Source of the DNA: Nocardioides flavescens
GTDB lineage: Bacteria > Actinomycetota > Actinomycetes > Propionibacteriales > Nocardioidaceae
Length of the DNA: 64,000 nt
Assembly (NCBI RefSeq): GCF_009823805.1
Contig: NZ_WUEK01000009.1
Coordinates: 62,001 to 126,000, forward strand
Reading direction: 5' to 3'
Under the pieces are notes generated by a model, which worked only from the letters and a program-made list of their open reading frames with translations, did not search any database and had not been told where the DNA came from. Every line of letters starts with the position of its first letter. Position 1 is the first letter of the stretch. This document shows positions 49,903 through 59,900 of the stretch, in pieces. The position numbers and the translations under genes were made by a program.

Positions 49903-49975
49903 CCTGACCGGCGGACGACGCCCCACGGTGCCTCGTCAGGCCACGTGCCGCCTGAGCGCGGGAGGGTCACGCAGG

Positions 49976-50052
49976 TGGTAGGGCGGGTGGGGCTCGAACC
50001 CACGACCCAAGGATTATGAGTCCTCTGCTCTGACCGACTGAGCTACCGCCCC
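49976..50052 (-). tRNA. tRNA with CAU anticodon (Met elongator or Ile2)
   Basis: Cloverleaf: acceptor GGGGCGG/CCGCCCT, D-arm GCTCAGTCGGTCAGAGC, anticodon loop CTCATAA, T-arm GTGGG TTCGAGC CCCAC, discriminator A, encoded CCA (49976-49978). The AGGACTCATAATCCT arm resembles Ile2 (lysidine) tRNAs, but identity cannot be separated from elongator Met by eye. Base pair 1:72 is G-T. Confidence 0.93.
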
Positions 50053-50135
50053 GTGGGAGGTCCGAGGCTATCCGCCAGAGGCACTCGTCGAGGCACGCGG
50101 GTGTGGTGAGTGCGCGAGCACCCTCGGCTCTCCCG

Positions 50136-50516
50136 TCAGGGGTGGAAGAACATCCGGTACCGCTGTCCCAGCTCTCGCCTGAGCCGGCGCGCGAGGTCGG
50201 CTCCGTCCGCGTCGTGGTCGCGCTCGCCGGCGTGCTCCTCCCAGGCCAGCCCCCAGCGGACGAGGTCGTCGACCAGATCGTCGCTGAGCGTCCACTCGCG
50301 GACGAGCTCGTCGCGGTCGAGGAAGAGCAGCCCGTCCTCGCCCCAGAGCGGGACGTCCGCGCCGTACTCGCCCATCAGCCGGATCACGGAGCCCTCGCGT
50401 GGAGGCGACCAGGCGTCGTCGTCCGAGGCTGCGGGCCTGGATCCGTCGGGGAGGTAGGCGAACCACCCTCGGGTGCCGTCCGGGGACATCAGCGCGTCAG
50501 GGCGGGGCTCGCTCAT
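50136..50516 (-). CDS. Conserved hypothetical protein
   Basis: 126 acidic residues with no signal or membrane segment; [64 protein letters not shown] is the core. No function recognised. ATG 50516 is the likely start; upstream in-frame codons overlap noncoding sequence. Confidence 0.65.
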   Translation of the reverse strand: MSEPRPDALMSPDGTRGWFAYLPDGSRPAASDDDAWSPPREGSVIRLMGEYGADVPLWGEDGLLFLDRDELVREWTLSDDLVDDLVRWGLAWEEHAGERDHDADGADLARRLRRELGQRYRMFFHP

Positions 50517-50604
50517 CCGGCCAGCCTCACCGGCCCGCCCCAGGGTGGGCAACCGAGATCGCCGGTCCGAGGTCTTGCCTAGGGCCCCTGACACACTCAC
50601 CGCC

Positions 50605-50949
50605 ATGAACGTCGCGCGGTCCCTGCTGCTGTTCGCCGTCGCCGCACTCGCCGAGATCGGCGGCGCGTGGCTGGTCTGGCAGGGCGTGCGCGAGCACCGG
50701 GGGTGGGTGTGGATCGGTGCGGGAGTGATCGCCCTGGGTGCCTACGGGTTCGTGGCGACGCTGCAGCCCGACGCGGAGTTCGGGCGCATCCTGGCGGCGT
50801 ACGGCGGGGTGTTCGTCGCCGGTTCGCTGGCCTGGGGGATGGCGGTGGACGGGTTCGTGCCCGACCGGTGGGACGTCGTCGGCGCGCTGATCTGCTTGGT
50901 GGGCGTCGCGGTGATCATGTACGCGCCGAGGCCCGGGGGGACCGTCTGA
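50605..50949 (+). CDS. YnfA family membrane protein
   Basis: 114 residues with four helices, beginning [29 protein letters not shown], the UPF0060/YnfA signature. The fold is that of small multidrug exporters (half DMT), activity unproven. CACACT (50592-50597) is seven bases before ATG 50605. Confidence 0.88.
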   Translation: MNVARSLLLFAVAALAEIGGAWLVWQGVREHRGWVWIGAGVIALGAYGFVATLQPDAEFGRILAAYGGVFVAGSLAWGMAVDGFVPDRWDVVGALICLVGVAVIMYAPRPGGTV

Positions 50950-50994
50950 AGGACGGGGAGACTGACGTCGACGTCGGAGGGGCACTGGTCAGCC

Positions 50995-51336
50995 ATGGCG
51001 GAGCTCGAGCTGCGGACGGCCTCGGACACGGGGCAGGGCTACGACGTGGTCCTGGTGCGTGGTGACCTCGACCTGCGCTCGCACGACCAGCTGCGCGGGC
51101 TCACCGGCTCGAGTGACCTGACGGCACCGCTGCTGGTGCTGGACCTGACCGAGCTCGGGTTCCTGGACTCCGCCGGGATCGGTGCCATCGCGCTCGCGCG
51201 CCGGCAGGCCGAGGAGCGTGGGGCCGAGCTGACCCTGGTCGCGGCCTCGCCCCACGTGACGAAGGTCCTGCAGGTGACGGGGCTCGACCAGACCCTGCGG
51301 GTCTGCCCGTCCGTGGACGACGTGCAGGCACCTTGA
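50995..51336 (+). CDS. STAS-domain anti-sigma factor antagonist
   Basis: 113 residues. STAS fold with LDLTELGFLDSAGIGAIALARRQ; the Ser in LDSAGIG is the phosphorylation site of SpoIIAA/RsbV-like proteins. No anti-sigma kinase or sigma factor is adjacent, so its partner is elsewhere. The stop overlaps the next start. Confidence 0.88.
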   Translation: MAELELRTASDTGQGYDVVLVRGDLDLRSHDQLRGLTGSSDLTAPLLVLDLTELGFLDSAGIGAIALARRQAEERGAELTLVAASPHVTKVLQVTGLDQTLRVCPSVDDVQAP

Positions 51337-52184
51337 CCCCACCCGATCCGGTCGATGTCGGCCCGGTCCTGGTCGACCACCGCGAGCGCGGGAGCGGGAT
51401 CCCCGAGGCGCTGGTCGCGGCGGGTCTCGGCGTCGAGGAGACCGACCTGCCGGTCGGCGACTACGTGCTCGGGCCCGGGTTGGCCGTCGAGCGCAAGGGG
51501 CCGCACGACCTCGGCTCGTCGATCCGCGACGGGCGGATCTTCGACCAGGCGGTGCGGCTGCAGTCGGCGTTCGCCCAGGCGGTGCTGCTCATCGAGGGCG
51601 AGCCGCGCGGCATCGCCGAGGACGCCTGGCGCGGGGCGGTCTGCCGGCTCGTCGAGGACGGCGTGACGGTGCTGCACAGCCTCGACGCCGAGGACAGTGC
51701 GGCCTGGATCTCACGGCTGGCCAAGCGGGCGCGGCGGGCCGCACCCACCGTCCGCACCGAGGGCCCGCGCCGGGCGCCCCGGCACCCGTCCGCGCAGGCG
51801 GAGGCGATGCTGTCGGTGGTGCCGGGCATCAGCACCGGGATGGCCCGCAGCCTCCTCACGGCCTACGGGTCCGTGGCCGCCGTCGCGGCGGCCGCGCCCG
51901 ACGGGCTCCGCTCGCACCCGGGCATCGGGCGGGTGCGCGCGGATCGGCTCGCGCTCGCCCTCCACGCGGCGTACGTCGGCAGGGACGAACGCGACCCCGA
52001 GCCCGAGCGACCTGCGCGCGGCGAGCGCCCGACCCGGCGCTGGGTGCTGACCGGCGCCGGCGAGGCCGGGGGAGTCGAGTCCTACGACCGGCGCGCCATC
52101 GCCCTGCGCGCGCTGCGCTCCGCGCCCGCCGGCGCGCAGGTGGTCGACAGCCTCACCGGAGAGGTGGTGGGCGGGGAGTCGTAG
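51333..52184 (+). CDS. ERCC4/XPF-type nuclease with helix-hairpin-helix domain
   Basis: 283 residues. The N-terminal ~130 carry an XPF/ERCC4 nuclease core: VLVDHRERGSGIPEALVAAGLGVEETDLPVGDYVLG and the catalytic ERKGPHD (ERKxxxD). A (HhH)2-like domain follows (about residues 150-215, MLSVVPGISTGMARSLLTAYGSVAAVAAAAPDGLRSHPGIGRVRADRLALAL). The start is TTG 51333 overlapping the STAS stop (TTGA). This is the layout of archaeal/eukaryotic XPF/Mus81 nucleases, uncommon in bacteria. Structure-specific DNA cleavage is inferred. Confidence 0.8.
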   Translation: MTPPDPVDVGPVLVDHRERGSGIPEALVAAGLGVEETDLPVGDYVLGPGLAVERKGPHDLGSSIRDGRIFDQAVRLQSAFAQAVLLIEGEPRGIAEDAWRGAVCRLVEDGVTVLHSLDAEDSAAWISRLAKRARRAAPTVRTEGPRRAPRHPSAQAEAMLSVVPGISTGMARSLLTAYGSVAAVAAAAPDGLRSHPGIGRVRADRLALALHAAYVGRDERDPEPERPARGERPTRRWVLTGAGEAGGVESYDRRAIALRALRSAPAGAQVVDSLTGEVVGGES

Positions 52185-52443
52185 TCCGTGACGAACCCGC
52201 CCTGCCAGGTCGCCCCCAAGGGCCAGGACGTCGTGGACCACCGCCTGAACCCCGCGTCTGCGTCACCTCTGCATGAAGACACGTCCCGCGACAGGTGTCA
52301 TGTGTGACTAGTCGTCCTGGTCCGGAGGACTAGGTCGCCTAGTCGGATGACGTCATATTCGACGGCGGGTATTTCCGCCGCAGGGATTCGCCCGAAAGAT
52401 GGGCCCCCGCAGTGCCGTCACCTCACGGGGAGCTTCATCACAG
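52185..52443 (+). promoter_or_regulatory. Control region upstream of the phospho-signalling cluster
   Basis: A 259-base gap, less GC-rich than its surroundings. It holds GACTAGTC (52306-52313), the dyad GACTAGG-TCG-CCTAGTC (52328-52344), and ATGACGTCAT (52347-52356), all within 51 bases. A dedicated operator for the downstream operon is inferred. GGGGAG (52427-52432) precedes GTG 52444. Confidence 0.5.
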
Positions 52444-53298
52444 GTGCACGACGAGACACGCCCGCTGGTCGCGGGCCAGATGTGGGCGCCACCGCTCGGG
52501 CCGGTGCTCGATGCGGGCGGCGCCTCCGACGCCGGCACCCACAGGCGGACCAATGAGGACAGCTATCTCGTTGCGCCGCCCGTCTTCGTGGTGGCGGACG
52601 GCATGGGTGGTCATGCAGCCGGCGACGTCGCGAGCGGCATCGTGGTCGAGGTCTTCGACGAGCTGGTCCGAAGGGGCGCGATCGACGCCGAGAGCGTACG
52701 TGCGGGGCTGGCACGCGCGGCCGAGCTGATCGAGCAGTTGCCCGCCGGCAGCGGGCGACAAGCGCCCGGCTCGACGGTGGCGCTGGCGGCCCACGTCGAG
52801 GAGGACGGAGTGCCGTACTGGTGCCTCGCGAGCATCGGCGACTCGCGAACCTATCTGCTCGCTGATGGTCACCTCACCCAAGTGAGTCGAGACCACTCGG
52901 TGGTCCAGGAGCTGATCGACGACGGGCAGCTGACCGCTGCCGCTGCCCGGTCGCACCCGGAGCGGCACGTCATCACCCGGGCGCTGGGGGCGACCCTGTC
53001 GTCTCCCGCGGACTTCGCAATGCTCCCCGTCGAGCCTGGCACCCGACTGCTGCTGTGTTCCGACGGCGTCAGTACGCCGCTCAGCCACGCGGCGATCCTC
53101 GAGGTCGTCGGTGCAGGACAGAGCGCGCCTGAGACAGCGTCGCGGCTGGTCGCCACGGCCCTGGCCGCTGGTGGGCGGGACAACGCCACCGCGTTGGTCG
53201 TTGACGTTCGCCCCGACGGGGGGCACATCGATGACGACACCATCGAGTCCGCCTCGGCCCTCGCGAACGAACACCACCACGCCACGCGGGTGGGCTGA
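52444..53298 (+). CDS. PP2C-family protein serine/threonine phosphatase
   Basis: 284 residues. PP2C metal motifs are [43 protein letters not shown] and [10 protein letters not shown], giving the Asp ligands. No membrane segment, so it is cytosolic. GTG 52444 is preferred: in-frame ATG 52399 is possible, but the codons between have non-coding-like third positions. It would reverse the action of the kinase two genes downstream. The FHA gene starts two bases after the stop. Confidence 0.92.
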   Translation: MHDETRPLVAGQMWAPPLGPVLDAGGASDAGTHRRTNEDSYLVAPPVFVVADGMGGHAAGDVASGIVVEVFDELVRRGAIDAESVRAGLARAAELIEQLPAGSGRQAPGSTVALAAHVEEDGVPYWCLASIGDSRTYLLADGHLTQVSRDHSVVQELIDDGQLTAAAARSHPERHVITRALGATLSSPADFAMLPVEPGTRLLLCSDGVSTPLSHAAILEVVGAGQSAPETASRLVATALAAGGRDNATALVVDVRPDGGHIDDDTIESASALANEHHHATRVG

Positions 53299-53299
53299 C

Positions 53300-54649
53300 A
53301 TGGTCACGTATCGTCCCGGCCCCGCCGTCGCGGTCGTCGTCCCCGGGAGGGTTCTCGTCGTCCGCGCGGACGCCGACGTCGACGTCCTGGCTCTGGCCGA
53401 GCGCACCACGCCCGATCTGCTCGACTCCCTGATGCGGCGCGGGCTGGCCACACTCCCCGACTTCGCCCTGGTGGAGTCTCGAGCCGGGCGCGTGCAGGTC
53501 GTGCTACGCGGCGACTGGGAGGTCCGCGTAGGGACCGAGCTCGTTTCCGGGAGGGACGCCGTGACCTGGATCGAGCGCTCCCTGGACCTCCCGATCGGCG
53601 CGACCCTCGAGGTCACCCTCGCCGAGGACGACGGCGCCGGCTCGAGCCCGTGGTGGCCCATCTCCGGGGGTGTTGTCTTGGCCGGAGCCATCCGGATGAC
53701 GGGTGGCCAGTCGGGACCGCCGGCTCCAGCGCAGCCGCTCGTCGTTCGCGCGCCTGGTCCCGACGTCGAACGGAGCTCCGACGAGGCCCGCCATTCCGGT
53801 CTCGCGCCGGAGTCGGCTCCGCAGCCCGAACCCCAGCCCGAACCCCAGCCCGAACCCCAGCCCGAACCCCAGCCCGAACCCCAGCCCGAACCCCAGCCCG
53901 AACCCCAGCCCGAACCCCAGCCCGAACCCCAGCCCGAACCCCAGCCCGAACCCCAGCCCGAACCGGCCTCCGAGCCGGAGCCGGCGCCTCAGGCCGAGTT
54001 CGAGGCGGACGCCGATCGAGAGGACTCCTCGCGGGCAGACGTCACCAGGATCGACCCGGTCGGGGACACCTTCGACGACATGTTCGGGGAGACGATCGCC
54101 CGGACGGCCGAGGACGCCGCTGTCCGCGAGGACGAGGCTCCGCAGATGATCGGCGTCCCGACGTTCGGAGCCGGTGCGCCGGTCTCTGCCGCGTCGGTGC
54201 AGACCGACATCGACGACGACACCGTCGCGGGGCAAGGGCTCGCAGCCGAGCTCCGCGGACGGGCAGCCCGCTCGACCGAGCCACAGGCCGCCCCACCGGC
54301 GCCACGGCTGCACTTCTCACACGGGGCCGTGGTCGAGGTGAGGAGCCTCGTCGTGGTTGGCCGCAAGCCCAGCGCCCAGCACTCGGTCGGTGTCCCGCCC
54401 CAACTGGTTCCGGTCTCGAGTCCGCACGGCTACGTCTCGAGCACTCACCTGCGTTTCTCCGTCGAGGACGAGCACCTGCTGGTCGAGGACGTGTCGCGCA
54501 ACGGGACGCTCCTGGAGCGAACAGGGTCGGACGAGGAGCCGCAGCGGCTGCCGGCACGCCAACTCTTCCCGCTCCTCGACGGACACAAGCTGATCTTGGG
54601 TGACGACGTCACGATCACCGTCGCTCTGGCAGGAGTTGCCCGTGGCTAG
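53300..54649 (+). CDS. FHA-domain protein with Pro-Glu repeat linker
   Basis: 449 residues. An N-terminal domain of unknown type (residues ~1-125) precedes a run of 12 QPEP-type repeats (about 175-222), an acidic Thr-containing stretch ([21 protein letters not shown]...TDIDDDTV) that could be the kinase target, and a C-terminal FHA domain (about 340-445: [20 protein letters not shown]). FHA domains bind phosphothreonine. It lies between phosphatase and kinase and overlaps the kinase start by eight bases. Confidence 0.85.
   Translation: MVTYRPGPAVAVVVPGRVLVVRADADVDVLALAERTTPDLLDSLMRRGLATLPDFALVESRAGRVQVVLRGDWEVRVGTELVSGRDAVTWIERSLDLPIGATLEVTLAEDDGAGSSPWWPISGGVVLAGAIRMTGGQSGPPAPAQPLVVRAPGPDVERSSDEARHSGLAPESAPQPEPQPEPQPEPQPEPQPEPQPEPQPEPQPEPQPEPQPEPQPEPQPEPASEPEPAPQAEFEADADREDSSRADVTRIDPVGDTFDDMFGETIARTAEDAAVREDEAPQMIGVPTFGAGAPVSAASVQTDIDDDTVAGQGLAAELRGRAARSTEPQAAPPAPRLHFSHGAVVEVRSLVVVGRKPSAQHSVGVPPQLVPVSSPHGYVSSTHLRFSVEDEHLLVEDVSRNGTLLERTGSDEEPQRLPARQLFPLLDGHKLILGDDVTITVALAGVARG
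53822..53965 (+). repeat. 12-base tandem repeat, 12 copies
   Basis: CAGCCCGAACCC repeated 12 times inside the FHA gene, encoding Gln-Pro-Glu-Pro units. Copies are practically identical, so unit number should vary between strains. As a multiple of three the repeat keeps the frame. Confidence 0.95.
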
Positions 54650-56222
54650 GCGTGCGCCGTCGGCGCCGCCGCAGATCGCGGGGCTGGTCCACAGGTCGCT
54701 GATCGGCTCGGGCGGGTTCGCCGACGTCTTCCTCTGCACGGAGTCGGCCCTGGGCCGCGACGTCGCGGTGAAGGTGCTGGCTCAGCCGCCGAGCGCTGAG
54801 GAGGAGGCGGCCTTCCGTGCGGAGGCCAACGTGATGGCCCAACTGTCGTCACACGGGTCGATCGTGCAGATCTTCCAGGTCGGCACCGCGACGGACGGCC
54901 GCCCCTACATGTCGATGGAGCTCTGCCCCGGCCCGAGCTTCGCCGAGCGCTACCGGAGCGCGGCCTTCGAGGTCCCCGAGGCGCTCGAAGCCGGGGTGCG
55001 CATCTGTGCCGCCGTCGAGACCGCCCACCGCGCGGGGATCATCCACCGCGACATCAAGCCCGGCAACATCTTGTCGACGGCGTTCGGTGACCCGAAGCTC
55101 GCGGACTTCGGGATCTCGCGCGTACTGGCCGAGCCCGGTGACTCGGCCATCGGCTTCTCGGTCCCCTGGTCACCGCCCGAGGTGGTCGGCGAGGACGGCA
55201 CCGTCGACACGCGGTCGGACGTGTGGTCCCTCGGCGCCACCCTCTACACGGTGCTGGCCGGTCGTTCGCCGTTCGAGGTGCCTGGAGCGGCGAACGACGC
55301 GGCTGCCCTCATCTCCCGGATCCTGCACAGTCCTCTCGCCCCGATCGGTCGACCGATCGTGCCCGCGTCGCTCGATCGGGTCCTGGCCAAGGCCATGACG
55401 AAGCGGATCGATGGACGTCCGGCCAGTGCCATGGCACTCGCGCGATCGCTGCAGGAGGTGCAGCTCGAGCTCCACCTGCCCGCGACGCGCATCGACGTCC
55501 TCGACGCGTCCCGGCCGTCGGCCTCTGCGTCCGCTGACGACGACGACGACGACCCAGGCACCTCTGTCCGGCCGATCACTGTCATCGACCTCGCCGTCCC
55601 GTCTGTCGTTCCGCCCGCCCCGCCGCGCCCTGCGGCGGGAGATCTCACCTTGTCCAAGCCGGTGCGTGCTGTGACGACGTCGCAACCACGGTTCGAGGCC
55701 GCAGCGGGACCGTTGCCCGAGGATGCGGCCCCTGCCGGCACCGCCGCGTCTCAGCTCGAACCGATCCCCGAGCCGCCCGGAACCCCTCGCGGCCGCAGAC
55801 CGCTCGCGTGGGTGGTGGGTGCGGCGATCGTGGTCCTCGCTGGTGTCGGCGCGGTCTCGCTGCTCGGGGGTGGCGACGGTGGAGACCAAGAGGTGCCGAC
55901 GGCGCGCCTCGATGGCGGCAGCACACAGGCGCCGCCGTCAGACACCGTGGTGATCCCGGCCCCCATGACGCCCACCGAGGTGACGGGGACGCTCAACGGC
56001 AGGACCGCCAGGTTCACGTGGAGCCAGACCGACCCGCAACCTGGCGACACCTTCCGCTGGACGCTCGCGGGTGACGGTGGGCAGCCTGCCTACACCTTGG
56101 TGGACTCGGCGGGCGCGCAGGTCGACGTGCCACCGGGCCGGCGTGCCTGCATCGTCGTCACGACGGTGCGATCCGGACAGCAGTCGGCGCCGTCGCCGCT
56201 CAGTTGCGCGGCGGGCTCGTGA
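54642..56222 (+). CDS. Transmembrane serine/threonine protein kinase
   Basis: 526 residues. The kinase domain (about 15-280) has the glycine loop [15 protein letters not shown] lysine, catalytic [13 protein letters not shown], and SPPE (APE counterpart), so it looks active. A linker with an Asp run ([10 protein letters not shown]) leads to a membrane helix (about 386-410) and an extracellular domain of ~115 residues with fibronectin-III-like beta strands and two cysteines. GTG 54642 follows AGGAG and overlaps the FHA gene by eight bases. It probably phosphorylates the FHA proteins. Confidence 0.93.
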   Translation: MARRAPSAPPQIAGLVHRSLIGSGGFADVFLCTESALGRDVAVKVLAQPPSAEEEAAFRAEANVMAQLSSHGSIVQIFQVGTATDGRPYMSMELCPGPSFAERYRSAAFEVPEALEAGVRICAAVETAHRAGIIHRDIKPGNILSTAFGDPKLADFGISRVLAEPGDSAIGFSVPWSPPEVVGEDGTVDTRSDVWSLGATLYTVLAGRSPFEVPGAANDAAALISRILHSPLAPIGRPIVPASLDRVLAKAMTKRIDGRPASAMALARSLQEVQLELHLPATRIDVLDASRPSASASADDDDDDPGTSVRPITVIDLAVPSVVPPAPPRPAAGDLTLSKPVRAVTTSQPRFEAAAGPLPEDAAPAGTAASQLEPIPEPPGTPRGRRPLAWVVGAAIVVLAGVGAVSLLGGGDGGDQEVPTARLDGGSTQAPPSDTVVIPAPMTPTEVTGTLNGRTARFTWSQTDPQPGDTFRWTLAGDGGQPAYTLVDSAGAQVDVPPGRRACIVVTTVRSGQQSAPSPLSCAAGS

Positions 56223-56941
56223 CCGGGCTCACGGTGGAGTACTGCGGCGAGGTGCACACGCTGTCCCCGGGCGACAGCTTCAGCATCGGCCGGGACGCCG
56301 ACCTGGCCGTCGACGACAACCCCTTCCTGCACCGGCGCCTGATCCAGCTCACCCACGAGTCCGGATTCTGGTGGATCTCCAACGTCGGCTCGCGGCTGGC
56401 GGTCACCGTCAGCGGGGGCGCCGGCTCACTGCAGGCATGGGTCGCGCCCGGGACACGAATGCCGCTCGTGCTGGCCCGCGTCGCCGTTCTCTTCACGGCT
56501 GCGGCCACCACCTACGAGCTCGAGCTGACCCAGGACGTCCACGCCGCGGGGACGGTCTTCGACGTCGCGGATCCCGAGACAGAGGAAGCGGCGGGCGATG
56601 CCACTCTGGGCGCGGTCGACCTGACCCCGTCGCAGCTGCTGCTGCTCGTCGCGCTCGCCGAGGGTGTCCTGCGTCGGACCGGCACCGGCGCTATCGAGTT
56701 GCCGACGAACGCTGCCGCGGCGTCCCGGCTGGGCTGGTCGCTCACCACCTTCAACCGCAAGCTCGACAACGTCTGCGACAAGTACGACCGCGCCGGTGTC
56801 AAAGGGCTGCGCGGGGGACGGGACGGGCTCGCCACGTCTCGGCGGGCGCGGTTGGTCGAGTACGCCGTGGCCGCCCGCATCGTCCGCCCAGAGCACCTAG
56901 CCGACCTCGACACCCCCCGTCAGCAGGAGGTCACGCCATGA
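56219..56941 (+). CDS. FHA-domain protein with C-terminal HTH-like segment
   Basis: 240 residues. An FHA domain (about residues 8-95: SIGRDADLAVDDNPFLHRRLIQL, WWISNVGS) is joined to a C-terminal helical domain (about 130-225) whose AAAASRLGWSLTTFNRKLDNVCDKY reads like a helix-turn-helix. A phosphothreonine-responsive transcription factor is inferred. GTG 56219 overlaps the kinase stop (GTGA); TTG 56204 is possible. No membrane segment. Confidence 0.78.
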   Translation: MTGLTVEYCGEVHTLSPGDSFSIGRDADLAVDDNPFLHRRLIQLTHESGFWWISNVGSRLAVTVSGGAGSLQAWVAPGTRMPLVLARVAVLFTAAATTYELELTQDVHAAGTVFDVADPETEEAAGDATLGAVDLTPSQLLLLVALAEGVLRRTGTGAIELPTNAAAASRLGWSLTTFNRKLDNVCDKYDRAGVKGLRGGRDGLATSRRARLVEYAVAARIVRPEHLADLDTPRQQEVTP

Positions 56942-59900
56942 GTCCGTTCGCGCCCGTCGCACGGGTCCTGGGCACGCTTCGCAGACCGGCGCTGCGCCGC
57001 GTCGCGTCGGCGACCACCCTGGCCGCTGTCACCACGACCCTGGTGGTTCTCGCCGTCCGAGCAGACGGCACCCCCGTCTCCGAGGTCGATCTGAACGACG
57101 GCGGCGTCTGGGTCACGAACCAGTCCGGCGCCTCCGCTCCCATGATCGGCCGCTTGAACCGCCAGGTGTCCGAGCTCGACCTCGGCGTGGTGGCACCCGG
57201 CAGTAGGTTCGACGTCTTCCAGACCGAGACGACCGTGCTGGCCGATGTGTCCCCCTTCGACCCGCTGGACGGCGTCGAACCCGACCTGGAGCTGCGCCAG
57301 ATCGTCCCGATCGACGTCGCGAGCGGCACGCTCCGCGACGCGGTGGAGCTGACGCCCACCACGATGGCCCGGTACGGCGGCCGTGTCGTCGCGCTCGTCG
57401 ACACGAAGGGCGGCAGCGCCTGGGTGCGTTCGGTCGACAACCTGGCCGGCTTCAGCCAGCAGGCGACCGACCCGGACCTGGAGCTCGGCACGGGAGGCCG
57501 CTTCGCGGTCCAACCGGACGGTGTCGTCCTGGCGCTCGACCCGCAGGACGCCGAGCTCACGCAGGGCGAGGTGGGCGTCGACGGGGTCGTCACGCTCGAG
57601 ACGCCCATCGGTCTCGGTGAGCCGCTCTCAGCGGAGAGCGACCTCACCGCTGTGGGTGGACACGGGTTCGTCTTCGACCGCGCTGCGGGGTCGCTGGTCA
57701 CCGGGCCCTCGACCCGCGTCGATGTCGAGGAGCCCGCGGGGCTCACTTTGCAACAGCCGGCGGCGCGCGGCGATCGTGCCTACGTCGCGACGAACGCCGG
57801 CCTCTACACCGTCGACGCCGGCGGGGAGAGCCTGAAGCGGGTCGACACCGGGGTGCTGGACGGGGGTCCCGCCGCGCCGGTGGTCGACAACGGCTGCGTC
57901 TACGCCGCCTGGGCCGATCCAGACGTCAACGGGTTCTACCGCGACTGCGATGGCTCCGTCACCCGGTTGCCCATTCCCGGGGTGGCCGAGAACGCCCGGC
58001 TGGTGTTCCGCACCAACCGCGGGTACACGGTGCTGAACGACGTGGCCAGCGGCGCGGCGTGGATGATCGAGGACGGCACGCTCGAGAAGATCCAGAACTG
58101 GACGGACATCGACCCTCGTATCGAGGACCGGACCGAACGTCGTGAGCAGATCGACACGACCGAGCGCACCGAGGAGAACCACGACCCCGACGCGCGGGAC
58201 GACGATCTGGGTGCTCGTGCCGGGCAGCCGACGGTCCTGCCCGTCACCTCCAACGACCGCGATCCCGACGGCGACGTCCTGACGGTCGCCACCGTGAAGA
58301 GCATCGGCGGGGTGGCCCCGCAGATCCCGGTGCAGGTCGTCGGGAGCGGCACCCAGCTGCAGGTCCAGTTCCCGGCGGACGCGGCCGGACAGACGGCGCA
58401 GCTCAACTACACCGTCTCCGACGGCCGTCAGGGCGAGGACGAGGCGACCGTGACGGTCCGCATCAGGTCCGCGGAGGAGAACACCGCGCCGCAGCCGCTC
58501 GACCCGGACGTCGCTCTCTCGGCCGACGTCTCCCGAGGCGCGTCGGTCCAGGCCTACGTGCTGCCGGCGTTCGTCGACCCCGAGGGTGACGATCTCGTCC
58601 TCGACGACGCGCGGATCGATCCCAGCCAGGGCGAGGTCGACTTCCGCAGCGACGGGACGCTGACCTTCCACGACTCCGGCAGCTCGACAGGGATCAAGAA
58701 CGTCAGCCTCTCGATCAGCGACGGGCGGCTGGCCTACGCCGCGACGCTCCCGGTGACGGTGACCGCGGGCAAGGCCCTCCCGGCCCTGGTCGCCGACCAC
58801 GTGACGGTCACCGCTGGTCAGGCGACGACCGTGGAGCCACTGCGCAATGACGCGAGTCCGGACGGGTCGAGCCTCGGCCTGGCCTCCGTCGGGAAGCAGC
58901 CGGGGATCCAGCTCACCCGGCGCCCTGACGGTCAGTCCTTCACCCTCGTCGCGACCGGGGTCCAGAGCTACTACCTGCCCTACAAGGCCTACAACGACTC
59001 CGGCACCGCAGAGTCCTTCATCCGTGTCGACGTGCTGAACGACGCCACGGAGAACCGCCCGCCGACGGCGGTCAAGGACCAGGCAGTCCTCACCGGGGGT
59101 GGATCGGTCCTCGTGGATGTCCTCGCCAACGACTTCGACCCCGACGGCGACGTGCTCGTGGTCCCGGAGGTGTCCGCCCCCCAGGGCATCAAGGCGTCCC
59201 TGGTCGACAAGCACATGCTCCGCATCCAGACGACCCGCGAGCTCACCGGCGTCGAGCGGATCGACTACGTGGTCTCCGACGGTCTGGCGTCCTCCACCGG
59301 GTCGGTCAGTGTGATCGCCCGCGACGAGGCCGGTCGCAACCGGGCTCCACAGGCCGTCGACGACCGGGTGCGGATCCGGGCCGGCGCGGTCGGCACCGTG
59401 GCGGTCTTGGCGAACGACAGCGACCCCGACGGCGACGCCCTCTCGCTCCTGCAGTCCGAGCTGGTCGTGCCGGACCAGTCGATGATCGCCTTCGTGTCGG
59501 GCCGCCAGGTGCGGCTGCGTGCCCCGGAGGAGCCCGGCCAGTACCAGCTCCAGTACGGCGTGCGCGACCCGGGCGGCCGAGGGCACTCGGCCACCGTGCG
59601 GATCAAGGTGCTGCCCGACACCGCGGTCGATAACTCGCCGCCCAACCCGGAGCCGATCCAGGCCCGCGCCATCTCGGAGCAGACGACCAGGGTGCAGATC
59701 CGCACGGCGGGCTCGGACCCCGACGGTGACGCCGTGAGCCTGAAGGGGATCGCGCGGGCCCCGCAGAAGGGCCGCATCGTGCAGTCCGGCCTCGACTGGT
59801 TCTCCTACGAGTCCTTCCCGGACAGCTTCGGCACGGACGTCTTCCAGGTCACCGTCGCCGACAAGTACGGCGCCGAGGCGATCGTCGATGTGCGCATCGG

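Noticed and set aside
53822..53965. Tandem 12-mers considered as CRISPR or an origin iteron array
   Set aside because: Head-to-tail copies without spacers, in frame inside an FHA gene, coding for Gln-Pro-Glu-Pro.
57628..59586. 652-residue minus-strand open frame inside the giant protein gene
   Set aside because: Antisense shadow of the repeat-rich gene; composition not protein-like.
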